Shown here piece after piece: positions 1-12,852 of a DNA stretch of 64,000 nucleotides (position 1 is its first letter; each line of letters begins with the position of its first letter). Made by a program: the position numbers and the translations under genes. Under the pieces are notes generated by a model, which was not told the origin of the DNA, did not search any database, and saw only the letters and a program-made list of their open reading frames with translations. The DNA is taken from positions 58,349,783 through 58,413,782 of the forward strand of contig CM057228.1 of the NCBI GenBank assembly GCA_029891385.1. Reading direction: 5' to 3'. This DNA comes from Erythroxylum novogranatense. Lineage: Eukaryota; Streptophyta; Magnoliopsida; Malpighiales; Erythroxylaceae.

Positions 1-975
1 CTTGCATGTTTTTACTGTACTGGATTGGATTACTGCATGATCCTGGAAATTGAACTACTGGGCTTCTATAGCCATACCACTGAACTACTGAACATTTCAC
101 TGCATGCATAAAAGCATGAACAGATAATGAACGTTGTGACCCAAGTCGCGAGTATTACTGAAATGAGCTTCGAGCTTTAACACTGTACTGACCGGGCCAT
201 GAGCCCGAGAGGATTTATCCCTGACGCATCCACACTGAATACTGACTGAGCGCTTGGGCACAACACTGAATAACTGGAAAAGAGTCACATGTGCATCGTG
301 ATTGCATGAGTAACTGTTTTGTGATAATGACTGATTATGTGACGGCATGATTTACTGTAAATGGCTCTATGATACTGTAAACTGTTACATGTTACTGCAA
401 ATTATTATTTACTGCTGTAAATTGTTATGTTACTGCTAATTGAATACGACTGTATTATGTTGTACGCCATGTGCGTAATACATGATTTGAGTGAACCATC
501 GATGATGGTTTCTCACTAAGTTCGCAAATCTCACCCAAAATTTGCACATATTTTTCAGGTCTTGAAGAATACCTAGGTTGACACGGGAGAATGTCTACTG
601 TAGGCAAGTGAAGTATAGAGGTCGGGATCAGTCCGTGTCTGCATTAGTGTCTTATCGAATTGTATTTCGCAATCATTGTGTAACAATGCTTTGTATTTCT
701 AACGAGCCCATTGTGGTTGTCTTGTTTTACATTGGTGATTGTAAATTATTATGGATGACCGTAATAACTGAAATTGATTAATTGTGAATATGGGCTCGGG
801 TTCCTTCGCTTATATCTTTGCGTTAATGAATGGTTCAAAAAAATAAATAAATAAAGAGAGGAGAAAATATTATACTGAGTTTTAATCGACTGATGTAATA
901 CGCCACCCTCGCGAGGCACGTACTCGGATATCACCATTGATATCGGGTTCGGGTCACTCGGGAGTGGGTGTTACA
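1..975 (+). repeat. Left (5') LTR of the giant-LTR Ty3 element, 3' part only
   Basis: Matches about 7640-8614 over its whole length and ends ...GGGTGTTACA. The start is cut by the window edge; by comparison with the right LTR about 2.9 kb is missing. Differences from the right copy are concentrated where this copy reads ACTG. Short open frames here recur in the right copy and are not genes. Confidence 0.88.
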
Positions 976-981
976 TTTAGG

Positions 982-994
982 TGGTATCAGAGCC
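982..994 (+). other. Primer-binding site (Met-tRNA type)
   Basis: TGGTATCAGAGCC begins six bases after the LTR end at 975. It is the usual complement to the 3' end of plant initiator Met-tRNA and sets the plus orientation of the element. Confidence 0.85.
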
Positions 995-3900
995 CAGTAG
1001 TACGTAATGTATCTAGGCACAGTCTGAAACATAGGGTGCATGCATTTGAGTCGTTTCATCGTAGACCGTGGCAACTGATCCCTAGTTTGAGTCGCACGGG
1101 TAGAAATCCTACGTGTGCGTACGTGTCAAGTGATTAAGTGAGGGAAAAAGTGAGACTATGTTAGTGGGTGAACCCCTGGAAGTGTATAAGCAATTAGGAG
1201 AGGAAAAAGGAAAAAATGGATAAGGAGATTGATATTGTACTGTGGTTAGAATGACTGTGTTGGCCTAGACTGATTAAGGAAAGAAGTGATATTAATGAAT
1301 TCCCGGATTAAAATGGCAATATTACGGCGACAGAGAACGAATATGTCGAGAACTTGGAGAGGTCCACTGGGGCTTTGAGACGTATACTGGTTATAGTAGG
1401 ACTAAGTGAGATGAAAAGTCCGGGATGATTAGGGAATTAGAGTTCAGACTGTAGATGCGATGGAATGGGAAACATTGGAACCGAGTAAAGTGTAGATGGT
1501 CCGATTAGGTAGATATTGATTCACCGTATTGGTGTTAGATATTAGTAGATATCATAGATAGATGATGATAGCGAGATTGTAAGAAGATCAATAGTATACT
1601 ATAACGGTCTACTTCGGACTGAAAGAACTGAAAGAGCAAGGTGCCTAGTGCCTAGTTGAGTGAGATAAAAGTATACATATAAACTGAAATGAATTCATGA
1701 AATGGTTATGATCTGGACCGCATAAGCTTGAGACTGAAATGGTTATGTGACTATTGTGCTACGAGTTTGGAAATCAGTATGATAAAATCGTAAGGGAAAA
1801 AGACAGACTGATGATTTCTACTAATTGTGTATCGTGAAATTCTGGATTTGGTTGAAAAGATGTATATGGACACAGAAATGGTAAATGAATGGGTAAATAG
1901 ATAGAGATACAGTGGAGTTGTAACAATGATTTTGTCGTGTTTTGGGGACTGTGAATGCCCTATCATAGATTGTTTGAGGATAATAAAGAGATACGTAACA
2001 ATAATAAGATGATATTGTATAAGCCAAATGGTTATGACCTTAAAGAGGTCAAGCTGACACATAAATGATATGAGAATGAAACTAGGGAAATAAAAAAAAA
2101 ATGAAACAATGATAGTGATATGAAAAGAGTTGTCACATTTAAGTCGATTTACCGTTGGGAGTTAACGGTAATACCTATTGGACAGTAAAGTTGATCATGA
2201 TTAATGAAATGTATGTGAATGATACATGGAACTCATGGAGGAGATGATCAGTGAATGATTAAATACGTTCTTCTATGAGTGGCTATAAGTGTAAAGTTTA
2301 TATTAGGTTAAAGTAAGACATAGGAGGACTGAATGTACCTTTATGAGAGGAAATGAGAAATGATTATGGCATCAGTCATTTATTTGAGGATTAGCATAAA
2401 TGGAAAGGAGTCTTACAGAAATCTGAATTGTATAGGTTACTAATTGGTTTCCGGATAAAATGCTAAGGTATAGATTACTGAATAAGTGGTAAAGAAAGTG
2501 TTTATGTGACTGTCACAAGGAACCTTAGTGTAAGGAATGTTCTGATCTTTAAATTATGGCATAGAAATTGTTCTGGTTGAGATAGTGCTCAAGAATGATT
2601 GAAAAGCAATAGGGACATTAATTGGCTGATGAGACTTTCGTGAACAGCATAAAGATGGTAGCAAGACTAATGGAAAACGGAAAGAAGTATGAAAGTGAAA
2701 TTGAGGTTATCTGTACTGTGTGTACGGAAATGTAAAGTATCCTATAACATGAGTGGAAGTTTAATTTGAGGCGATCCTATTGCAATGTGAAGTGAATAGA
2801 GCTCCATATGTGATGCAAAACTGTTGGGAAATCTAGATTTGAAGCTAAGAATAAAATAGTCCCAAACTGTGAAGTGGAATACTCAAATGAAGTGGAATTG
2901 ATGGAAGTCCAAGTACGGATGACTAGGTATTAGCATACATCGATGTGAATGAAAGGAAATCAATTGAAAGAAGAAAATGAATAGAGACAAGAAGTCCTAA
3001 AGGAAAACTGACAATGACGTGATGTAGTGTTATCTTCATAAAGGGATTGTAAATACGCTAATTGTGGACTGAATGAATTGAATGATGTTTGGTGATGTAT
3101 GGGAAAGTTCAAGAGGGAATGATGCGAAGTAAGCAAATGGTAGTGACTATGATTATTGACGAAATGTGCTTGAAAGTGTTGAACAGTGAAAAGTAAAAAG
3201 AACTATATGAATAATCGAGGAATTTGATACGGAGGATAAGCATACCCTTGGAGAGTAGGCAGTGTGTGATGAACTGAGACAATATGTTAAAACGGTATAA
3301 GATAAATTGAATTGATTTTGATAAATGGTATTGGTTCTATGATCAAAATTGTTTAAAGCCTTGGAGACCTTAGATTTCTATAAGGATACCTTGGGTTCAT
3401 TCGAGGAAAAAGACGAGCATAATGACTACTATACCGACAATTCTGAAATGAACAGACAATTCTGCCTACTAAATTCAAATAGTGAATAGATAATGTTGCA
3501 ATGAACAGATTACAGATATTGGGATTTCCAATGAATGTCAGGTAGGTTATGGCTAATTGTGAAGTATTTCTGGAAACTTGAGATACTGGATAAAGGTAAG
3601 GAATGATTAAGAGTGCTGGAGTTAAAGTGGTGAGTCCTATAAGGAGTCTGAATATGCGAGTGAAATCGGAAAAAAAAAACAATATTGAATGATTCAAAGA
3701 AAAAGTATTGGTACCTGACAAAAAGTGAGGGAACAAGAAAATGAACAGTCGAAGTTAGACATTCTAGTAAGCATTCGCGAAAACTAAAATTGAATAACTA
3801 TGATTATAGAATGAAGTGATTATAAATTCAAATGCTTATAGGCTTGAATGTTCAACAAAAAAAAATGCTTAAGTGGTTTTGGTTTCACAGGATTTTGACC

Positions 3901-4705
3901 GTGCTATAGAGTTCTGATTTTACTGTGGGGATATACTGCTACACCACACAGGGCCTAACAAGAGTCAAAGACCATAATGGATTTGAGATTGTGATGGGTA
4001 AAACAAAGGACAGGACTTAGGAAAACTGCGTGGGTTAGCTAAAGTAGATCAGGATCGGACAAATGAACTAGAGTAAAGTGCATATCTGAATAAAGTGCGT
4101 TAACACTTTAGAACAGTAAATTGTCTAAGGAGAACTGAATTTGAACAGAGAGTCAATGGGATATAAAGCATGACTGCATTAGGTAAAGTATAGCTGGTTA
4201 TAGTGAAATGGAGCTAAATGTCATTGTATTGGTACCAAAGGAATGTGAATCGTCCCTGACGAGATAAAAGAGGTTATTGTATGTATCACCTTGAAAAGAT
4301 GTACACCATGGAATACGACTTAGTCTGTATGTTATTGGGAGAAAAAAGATATTGGACGGTATAGTGAGAAAAAGGTATTGGATGGATAAACGTGATGATT
4401 AATGAACAGGTTCGGAAATAATGAACTGAGTCATAGCATTGGAACTAAAGGTAATGACTACTCTGAAAATGGCAAGTGAGATAGCTAAGAAAATGAGATC
4501 GCCAACTGATAGCCTTGTTGAGTCCGTCTACTGTACTGAGTGATAATGAGTTAGCCGAATTAGTAACCGAACAACTGACTGAATATGGTTATTGTGACCT
4601 TTCAAAAAATGAATTATTGAGTGGAAAAGTGTATGGGACATATAGGAACATATGATTACGGTCCTACTGAACTGTTGATTGAGAATTTCGAGGACGAAAT
4701 TTTTA

Positions 4706-4720
4706 TAAGGAGGGGGGAAT
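4706..4720 (+). other. Polypurine tract of the giant-LTR element
   Basis: AAGGAGGGGGGAAT lies immediately before the TGTAACATCC start of the right LTR, the place where plus-strand priming is expected. The preceding GAGGACGAAATTTTT block is typical of the Tekay/Del 3' region. Confidence 0.8.
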
Positions 4721-7700
4721 TGTAACATCCCACCCCCTACTGGAAGGGTAAAATAGTAAATTTGGCATAGGATGAGATGGATCGGAATGACTTAGGACTG
4801 TTCATGCATAATAGGATTGATACACAGTATCATTTCTGCACATGAAATTACTGTACATGCATACATGACATTTCCGGTTTGCGTGCCTAAGACAATTTTA
4901 TTGGGATTAACGTGGTTAATGGGTTTGGAAAATTATTCTGAGTGCGCCATATATTGTTTTCTATTTTTAGGCAATTTCATGAATTTTTTCTGGAATTTTT
5001 CGGGGTACTTGCCCGGACCGGAAAAATTTCAAGTGATCGATCGAGTAGGTTTCTGATGAAAATGACCGCCAATGGCACTGAAAAATTAGAGATATGATGT
5101 TAGGATTTATTAATTTGAACCATTGGAATTTGGAATGAAAATTTCATTGTTTTGGAAACTGACCGGTAGAGTGGTTAAAAATCGGGACAAGTGGCAAGTG
5201 ACACATGTCACTTGCCTAAGGGTGCATAGGATGATGGTTATCCTATTCAATTGATTTTGGGAGAGCTCCTACGATTCTTTCAAGGGAAAGTTAAAAAAAA
5301 GGAGCTTTTAAATGACAAGGCACCTTATTCATTAAATGTTTTTGTCCTATTCTATTCTTACATGCACAACACTCCTCTTTGCAAAGACTTAAAAAGGTTG
5401 GAAAGCATAAAGCTTCCTCTTATCCGTAGCTCTTGTTTTATCCTTCAATGGGTGTTCTCTTCTCTTTCCTTCGATGGTTCTTCATCATCCAAACAAAGAG
5501 TTCTTTTGTTTCCTTGCTTGTTCCTCTTTATTTACTCACAAACTCAACCTTTAGCCTTGTTATGATGATGATTAGTGGGATGTTAAGTGATGGTCGAGGT
5601 GGGGGTGGATGAAGTAGAAACTTGATGCTTTTTGAAGACTTGATGATGTGAAGAAGTTAAAGCTTGAAGTTTGTTGAGGTGAGTATTGATAAAGTAGTAG
5701 GAATAAATGGTTTTAACTTGATTTGTGATGGAATCTTAATGATTGATGGTAATTAGACATGAAGAATTGAGTGCTGCAAATTTTTAAGTATTAGCTCTAG
5801 TACATGTATGAATGTGGTCAGACCTAATTTTGTGTTCATTTGGATGTTTAATGATGTGTTAAAGGCATTGGAAATGATAGAAACTAAGATTGGACCAAAT
5901 CTGGAAATTTAGGGTTTTAATTGATTGTACTGTTTTGATCATAACTCATTGTGTGAGGTTTGTGGCCACTTAAACTTTGGGATGTTGGCTACATTTTTGT
6001 GTGAAATAGGTATTGTCTAATTGTAACTCTAATAGGTTGAAATTTGGCTTGGAAAGTTGCTGCTGCGACTTGTGTGAACAGTAACCGAGACATAGAACCT
6101 AGAGTTTTACTGATTTTTCTAAATTAATTGATATGGAATTAGGGAAAATGGTCTGCATGAGAGTTGAAGCATACATTGTTAGCTTTCCATTGCAACTGAT
6201 CTTGTAATTGTTTGATCTGTATATTGGGAGATATGCATTGTGAAATATTGTCTGATTTTGAGCAATTGGTGTAACCTAGCCATCAGTGTAGGTTTTGTGA
6301 ACATCCTGATTAGAAGTAATTTTAGAAATTTACGTGAATTGAATTGGTTTGAGTGATCTTCTGAAAAATTGTAGAAGAAGTGATTATCTTGAAAATGGTA
6401 TATAGCATGCTATTTTTAGATACCAGAATTGGGACTTATCCTTTTTCAAAGATTGGACTGAAGTTAGGTCATGGGCTGCTGATCAGGACAGTAACTTGCA
6501 AGACTGTTTTAAATTTGTTAGTGATGGAATTTAATTCTTAGCCCTTCATGAGAAGTGTAGTACTATGTTTTAGCTTTTCATGGGTATAAAGTATGCAATT
6601 TTTCGACATTTGTACAAGGAGTTATACTGTTTGAAAAATCACTGTCTAATTTGAGTACTTTCAGGGGCAGCAGCCTTCACTGAATTGTTTGACCTAGTTA
6701 GCTATTGAATTTGAATTTAGACTGTTCATAAAAGTTGTAGATCACATTGTGATCTTGATGAGAATATTTATTCTGTAATTTTTGACTAAGGAAATGAGAA
6801 GTTATTGAATTTACAAAATACTGCACTGGTTAGGAACTTATTGACTGGACAGAAACTTGGACTGGATTTTTGACACCCTTAGAGGTGAATTTGGCTTTTG
6901 TGTTTTTCATGAACATTGTAGATCTCTCTTTTCTCTATGAAATAGACACTAAGTTTGTCCAATTTGGAGTTCAGGGTAAAGAGTTATGACCTAGGCAAGT
7001 TGGGAAGTCGGAAAAGGAAAGTATCCAATTAGGCACTATAGACGTCCTAGTCGACTACAACATGTTCTAGTCGACTAGGACATGTATTTTTGCTGAACTG
7101 ACTTTTCTCCACTCTTTTGCTTATAACTTTTCCATCCGACGTCCGATTGACTTGATTCTTGAGGCATCGGATTCGTGAAACATTGAATTTCATTTAATAG
7201 AAAATTGAAAATTTTGGACGGAAAATTGACAGGTGTCCGGGAAATAGGTATTGCATTACTGTTTTATTTAATTGGGGATCTATAGAGGTCCAAATTGAGC
7301 GCTGTCAGCGCCATTGAATTTATAATTTTTCTACGGATTTTATTGTTGGAAAAAAATTGGATTAAGGCTGGGAATATCATGAACATGCATTGTCCTTATT
7401 CTATATTTGTGCATAAATGGGAATCCGTATGCAAAGTGATTAATGTGTGCATATGACATAAATTGGCGGTCAGATAAATGTCCCTTTTCAGCGTTCCCGT
7501 AAATTGAAACCAATGCAAATCTGGAGCATACTGTGAGTAACATAGTTGGTTTCTCAAATTTCTGATTGTCTAAATGCTCTATGTGAACTACTTGCCACTG
7601 TGAATTGCATGATTCGCAATGTATAGGATCGACTTGCATGTTTTTCTTGTCTTGGATTGGATTGGATTATCGCATGATCACGGAAATTGAACCTTCGGGC

Positions 7701-8614
7701 TTCTATAGCCATACCATCGAACTCTTGAACATTTCACCGCATGCATAAAAGCATGAACAGATAATGAACGCGTTGTGACCCAAGTCGCGAGTATTCTTGA
7801 AATGAGCTTGAGCTCTAACATCAGATCGACCGCCATGAGCCCGAGGGGATTTATCCTCGACGCGCCCACACCGAATCTTGTTGATCGCTTGGGCACAACA
7901 TCAATAATCGAAAAGAGTCACATGTGCATCGTGATTGCATAAGTAATCATTTTGTGATAATGGTGATTATGTGACGGCATGATTTACTGTAAATGGCTCT
8001 ATGATACTGTAAACTGTTACATGTTACTGCAAATTATTATTTACTGCTGTAAATTGTTATGTTACTGCTAATTGAATACGACTGTATTATGTTGTACGCC
8101 ATGTGCGTAATACATGATTTGAGTGAACCATCGATGATGGTTTCTCACTGAGTTCGCAAAACTCACCCAAAATTTGCACATATTTTTCAGGTCTTGAAGA
8201 ATACCCCGGTTGACACGGGAGTATGTCTACTATAGGCAAGTGAAGTATAGAGGTCGGGATCAGTTCGTGTCTGCATTAGTGTCTTATCGAATTATATTTC
8301 GCAATCATTGTGTAACAATGCTTTGTATTTCTAACGAGCCCATTGTGGTTGTACTGTTTTACACATTGACTGATTGTAAATTATTATTGGATGACTGTAA
8401 TAACTGAAATTGATTAATTGTGAATATGGGCTCAGGTTCCTTACTGTTTATGCTGTGTTAATGAATGGTTCAAAAAATAAATAAATAAATAAAGAGAGGA
8501 GAAAATATTATACTGAGTTTTAATCGACTGATGTAATATGCCACCCTCGCGAGGCACGGACTCGGATATCACCAACGATATCGGGTTCGGGTCACTCGGG
8601 AGTGGGGTGTTACA
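4721..8614 (+). repeat. Right (3') LTR, about 3.9 kb
   Basis: Starts TGTAACATCCCACCCC after the polypurine tract and ends GGGGTGTTACA. The last 975 bases pair with the left LTR. At 3894 bp it is longer than the element's own interior. No protein-coding signal was seen; frames of 60-100 codons inside it look accidental. The base after the LTR begins LINE sequence, so the element probably landed in or beside that LINE. Confidence 0.85.
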
Positions 8615-8619
8615 AAATC

Positions 8620-9306
8620 GATTCGCTAAGGATACTAAGCTTTACGAAAAAATAAGGAATGGGAATTGGTCTCTTTCCTCATATGAGACTTCACTTCTGC
8701 ACATTACTCAATTTAGAAGTCATGGTGAGGGAGATACATACATTTATAGGTTCCTATTTCTGTGATTTCTACTAAGGAAGTCAGAAAGATAAGGCAAAGG
8801 TCTGAAAATCAAGTAGGGTGGGATGCTTTAATCTGGAATAAGGCCTTTGGACCTAATGTTAGTTTTCTGCTATGGTTAGCAATGTGGGACAGACTGAGTA
8901 CCTTGGATAGGTTGAAATTCCTAACCTCCTCTAAGCTATGTGTTCTATATAATCTAGAGGTTGAAACCAAAGATCACCTCTTCTTTAAGTGTGTCTTCTC
9001 GAGAGGAATATAGGTAAAAATATCTACTCTATGAGCCCCTAATTTCAACAATGACAGAATCACAGATATCATATAAGAATTACCTAACTTGAATATTTCA
9101 AAATATGATAGGCTATTATACTACTCTCGGTGGCTACTTATTTTCAAGTTATCTAGAAAGAGAGGAATAGAAAACAATTTGAAGATCAATCTACTTTGAT
9201 AATCTCTCTTACGGAACTCACTACTGATAGCATAAGGGAGCAACTGATCATCAATTATTTAAACCTACACTGTAATAAGAGAATAGCCTTTGTATGGAGA
9301 ATATAG
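8620..9306 (+). pseudogene. LINE ORF2, C-terminal end (zf-RVT domain), broken
   Basis: The frame at 8762-9013 has the layout of the zinc-binding region that follows RT in plant non-LTR retrotransposons (zf-RVT): GWDALIW, a PNVSFLLWLAMWDRLSTLDRL stretch, then a cysteine and ETKDHLFFKC. A second piece in another frame, 9160-9306, reads ERNRKQFEDQ... and stops at 9304-9306, the usual ERNxRxF tail of these proteins. Sequence from about 8620 (KIRNGNWSL...) looks like the preceding part. At least two frameshifts separate the pieces. The RT proper is absent, either by 5' truncation, which is normal for LINEs, or because it lies beyond the Ty3 insertion to the left. Confidence 0.75.
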
Positions 9307-10196
9307 CAATTGCCAATTCAGATCTTTCCTAAAAACTAGTTACTCAATTCATAATGAAGAAATGAAATCTAACAACAATTCACAACAGTACCCATGATTA
9401 TACAGGTAGATTATTCTTTGCAGTATCTAAGGAAATAGAGAGGCTGTTCAGTACTAACTTACCTAGAATTACTCCTCTTTTCTGGGTTAAACAATGCTTG
9501 AAGATCAATGCTATTCTTCCATATCCCTGTCATCAATGAATAATTATTTAAACAGTGTTTAAACAGTGGAGTTTTCAAGGAAAAGAAAGGAAGATCTATA
9601 AATCTTTAAATCGTGTACCTTTTTTGTAGATGAGATCTCCTCCCCCTTCTCCCTTTCTGGCTAGACTCTAAAGTCTCTATAAATCTTTAAGAAAATCAAT
9701 CCCAGATGAATGGAGCTTAGATTAGCCATACCCAATATGAATATAGAGTTTAATTAAAGAAGGAGTCGAGTAAGGTTATAAAGTAGGAATCATTACTAAC
9801 TTGAGTCATGACCCCCCTCACTGGCTTATCACCGAAGAGTTGAGCCCTTAGAGAGCTTTCTCCCTCCTTCCCAAATAAAGCAAGTTCTTAGTGACACGTA
9901 AAATACCCTAATCCCTAAAGGTTATCTTCGATGGAGTCAGTTACCTGAGAAGAGTAACTAGTTGAGCGAAGAACTAAGAAAAGATTGTTCCATGGAGCCA
10001 CCCCAAGCACTGCCATTAGAGCATCATCAATCATCCTCTTTAATCGAGTAAAAGTTTGAAGATTTGAGAAAGGAAAAGATCATTATCAAACGATATGTCT
10101 TTTTGTTGAGCGTCGTTATGCACCCAGTGAACCAAGTGGGTCTATCCCACGTAATCTTCTCTAATTTTAATGAAAATTTTTAATTTCTAAAAAAAA
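9307..10196 (+). other. Probable LINE 3' untranslated tail with short poly(A)
   Basis: Non-coding stretch after the LINE stop, ending TTTCTAAAAAAAAGG at 10185-10197, which could be the poly(A) end. I could not find a matching target-site duplication. The length, about 0.9 kb, is on the long side and other debris may be mixed in. Confidence 0.45.
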
Positions 10197-12600
10197 GGAG
10201 TTTAAGAGTGATGAAGAAATGATAGGTGTCTTAGAACTCCATAAACACTGGCCTTTTTTATATAGTAAGTGTGTATCCATTTCACCTATAAGGAATGTTT
10301 ATCTATTAGTAGCCTCCAATGCCTCTTTATAAAGAGAATAGAGTTAAGCATTTTGATTGGAAAAATGCCTAATCCACCATTTTTCCTTAGTATACAAACA
10401 TCAAAACATTTTACTTTTTAACTGATTATGCCATTAGCATTACAGACGAAGTTTCTAAAGAGTTTCTCTAACTCATTGATGACTGCTTTATAAAATACTA
10501 TATGTAAGGCCTAGTAATATGTGAGTGAGGAAATAACTAAGTTAATCAATTGACATCTACTTATAAGGGATAGAGTTTTTGAGCTTCAACTATCTATTAT
10601 GCTCTTAATTTTGTTGATAAGAGGCTTAAAGTTAGAGAAAACAAGCTTGTGGGATCACATCCTGGCAAAATTTCTTAACAGTAGTGAATATATAAGATTA
10701 ATATATATGATTATATTAAAGCAAAAGTAATAAGAATTGCATAAAAATTTTGAACTAGGACTATTTATCTCTTTCGGATTAAAGTGAACACTTTCATAAG
10801 AATACATATAAAGAATGAATGTATTTTAAAGGGTTTTGTATTATAGAGAACTTTTGGTCAGTCAACTTGAGGATACTAGGAATATGTTTTGAGAAAGATT
10901 ATAATTGTAGTTCTACCATTCCAAAAAACTAGCATTAAACATTAGATCATATAAATTTAAGTATAGGAAAGGTCTTTGAAAGATTCTTTATCTATTGGTT
11001 CTTATTTTTATTTATGATTTTGATTTGGTTATTCTTATTTTTATTTTAGTTTATTTAATTATATCATTTAATAAATAATTCACTTTATTAAACTAGATAA
11101 TAGGAAAATAATTAGTACTAAAATTACAGTTCTCGTAGAATCATCACTCGAACTTATTGAAGTTATACTAAAGAAAACGATAAATGCACTTACCTTAGTA
11201 ATTTCCTTTAGTATTGTTTTATCTTTCGAGACATATAAAATTACATATCACTTTTGTGCATGATTTTCTATATAATTTAATCCTTTTATCATGTAATATT
11301 TTAGTTAGACATAGAGTATAAAATTAGCTTCTACTCTTTTGACTCTAATCATATTATTTCTCCATAGTTAATGGTTGATTGTATTATTAACATTTGAAAA
11401 CTATTTTCAAAATATCATTATATTTTAACCAAGAATTCTCAAACTCATTACTAATTAAAAGAATGAAACATTTTTCTAATCATTTTAATGTAATGAATCA
11501 TATATTGATCTTTTAGCTTAGTCCATATAGTTCACATTGTATTCAATGACTATCAAACGAGCTAAACACAATAGTCCTTAACATTTTAAAGATCTTAAGT
11601 CGAATAATCACTTATACAATTATCATAATAAGAATTTTCACATACATACATATATTGTTTTATATTAAAATCTCTTGTCGGGTTAGTTCTATAAGCTTAT
11701 TTGTTTAAGTATCTTCATATTTTAATATATGAGACCAATTACCTCTTTTATAAACAAGAAACATAATGTACCTATGGATGAATATGCAAGCATACGTTTC
11801 ATGCTTGCTTGAGTAATAGCAATGAGATTCCCCACTATCATGTTCACATTAGCTAAGATTTCCAAAAATATGTCTATCTAAGTAACAATTTATAATAATA
11901 TATAAATTTAATAAAAATTTTATAATTATAATATAATCATAATATCATTTAAGAATATGTATTTTACTAATTTTCTTATACACCCCTTAATTAAGTAAAT
12001 ATATAATAAAAATACTTTAATTAATTATGTAAAGAAATTGTATCTCATTGATTATAAAATATAAACTATCGCCGGTTTGTATAGGCGATGTGGTTAAGAC
12101 AATGTATTACTGCCTGGTGTAGATAATCACAGATGGTGTTTTATGTCTAGCTGACAAGACATACTTAACAATTAATCTAATTATTGTTATTTTGCAAAGA
12201 AGTGAGTGACGCTTACTTTTGTTGGCCGAGCATTGAGCAGGAGTTAACTTCGGCATCTCCAAATATTCTTGTTTACTAAGTTTTGATTTTTGAAAAAGGA
12301 CTAGTCACAAGTCGAGCTTGCTCCCGTCGCAAATGTTAAAATTGTTAGTTTATGTTCTTGCAGCTAATCAATTGGATGCAAATTAATGTATGACATTATT
12401 TTTAATTAATGAAAAGGCTTTATTTATCTTTATGTATTAATTTAATTAATATTTTATGTTTTAATACTAAAGATAAAATCCTTGGAATATTTTATGTTTT
12501 AATACAAATGGAATTCACCTCAATTACCAAGTTTGAAATTTTGCATATGACACACAAATGACTTGCACAAGCAATGAAATGGTCAAAAATAGTGCATAAT
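10197..12600. other. AT-rich intergenic DNA, nothing recognised
   Basis: About 2.4 kb with no coding frame, LTR end or RNA gene that I can see. 11000-12060 is particularly AT-rich. Around 12060-12340 composition is more balanced (ATCGCCGGTTTGTATAGGCGAT is a small inverted repeat) and may be the start of retroelement sequence, but I could not assign it. The missing 3' LTR of element G might be expected in this area and was not found. Confidence 0.5.
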
Positions 12601-12852
12601 TCAAAATTACTAAAATGGAATAACCTCCCCTACAATTAAACATCATATTGTCCTCAATGTGAATTACAATCAAAACACCATGATACATTAAAAAGTAATA
12701 GGAAGGCTATTAAATAATAACACAAACACAATGATAATGATATAAACAAATGGCCATTGATTTGATAAATAACAATAATGTTACTAAATATCAAGCAAAC
12801 TAAAAACTAAAAATAGGACTACCTAAAACAAAAAAAGGACAAATGATTCAAA

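Larger units (their letters stand above)
976..4720 (+). other. Non-coding interior of the giant-LTR element
   Basis: About 3.7 kb between the primer-binding site and polypurine tract. No open frame longer than about 130 codons occurs, and none shows a zinc knuckle, protease, RT, RNase H, integrase or chromodomain motif. The base composition is purine-rich on the plus strand with many GAAATG, TGAATG and ACTG words, as in an old or never-coding spacer. An autonomous Tekay-type element would carry roughly 5-6 kb of gag-pol here. This is what defines a large retrotransposon derivative; alternatively it is a coding interior degraded past recognition. Confidence 0.7.
1..8614 (+). mobile_element. 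Non-autonomous Ty3/gypsy element with giant LTRs (LARD-like)
   Basis: Positions 1-975 and about 7640-8614 are near-copies of each other and both end in GTGTTACA, so they are the 3' ends of two LTRs. The right LTR starts TGTAACATCCC at 4721, directly after a purine tract, and ends TGTTACA at 8614, giving inverted termini TGTAACA/TGTTACA. A Met-tRNA-type primer-binding site follows the left LTR. The block GAGGACGAAATTTTTATAAGG plus a G-run before the right LTR resembles the 3' end of Tekay/Del chromoviruses, which also have multi-kb LTRs. The 3.7-kb interior carries no gag or pol that I can recognise, so movement would need proteins from another element. The left end is outside the window, so the TSD cannot be checked. 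Confidence 0.85.

Noticed and set aside
3353..3736. 127-codon minus-strand frame in the Ty3 interior
   Set aside because: Considered as a protein of the LARD-like element; wrong strand, no motif, and composition explained by the purine-rich plus strand.
97..8407. Open frames of 60-105 codons within the giant LTRs (for example 97-348, 578-781, 5251-5565, 8210-8407)
   Set aside because: They lie in LTR sequence, have no domain-like pattern, and paired copies in the two LTRs do not preserve the frame.
8615..12600. Host protein-coding gene in the only non-LTR stretch
   Set aside because: The coding signal is limited to LINE ORF2 remnants; the rest is AT-rich without exon-like frames.
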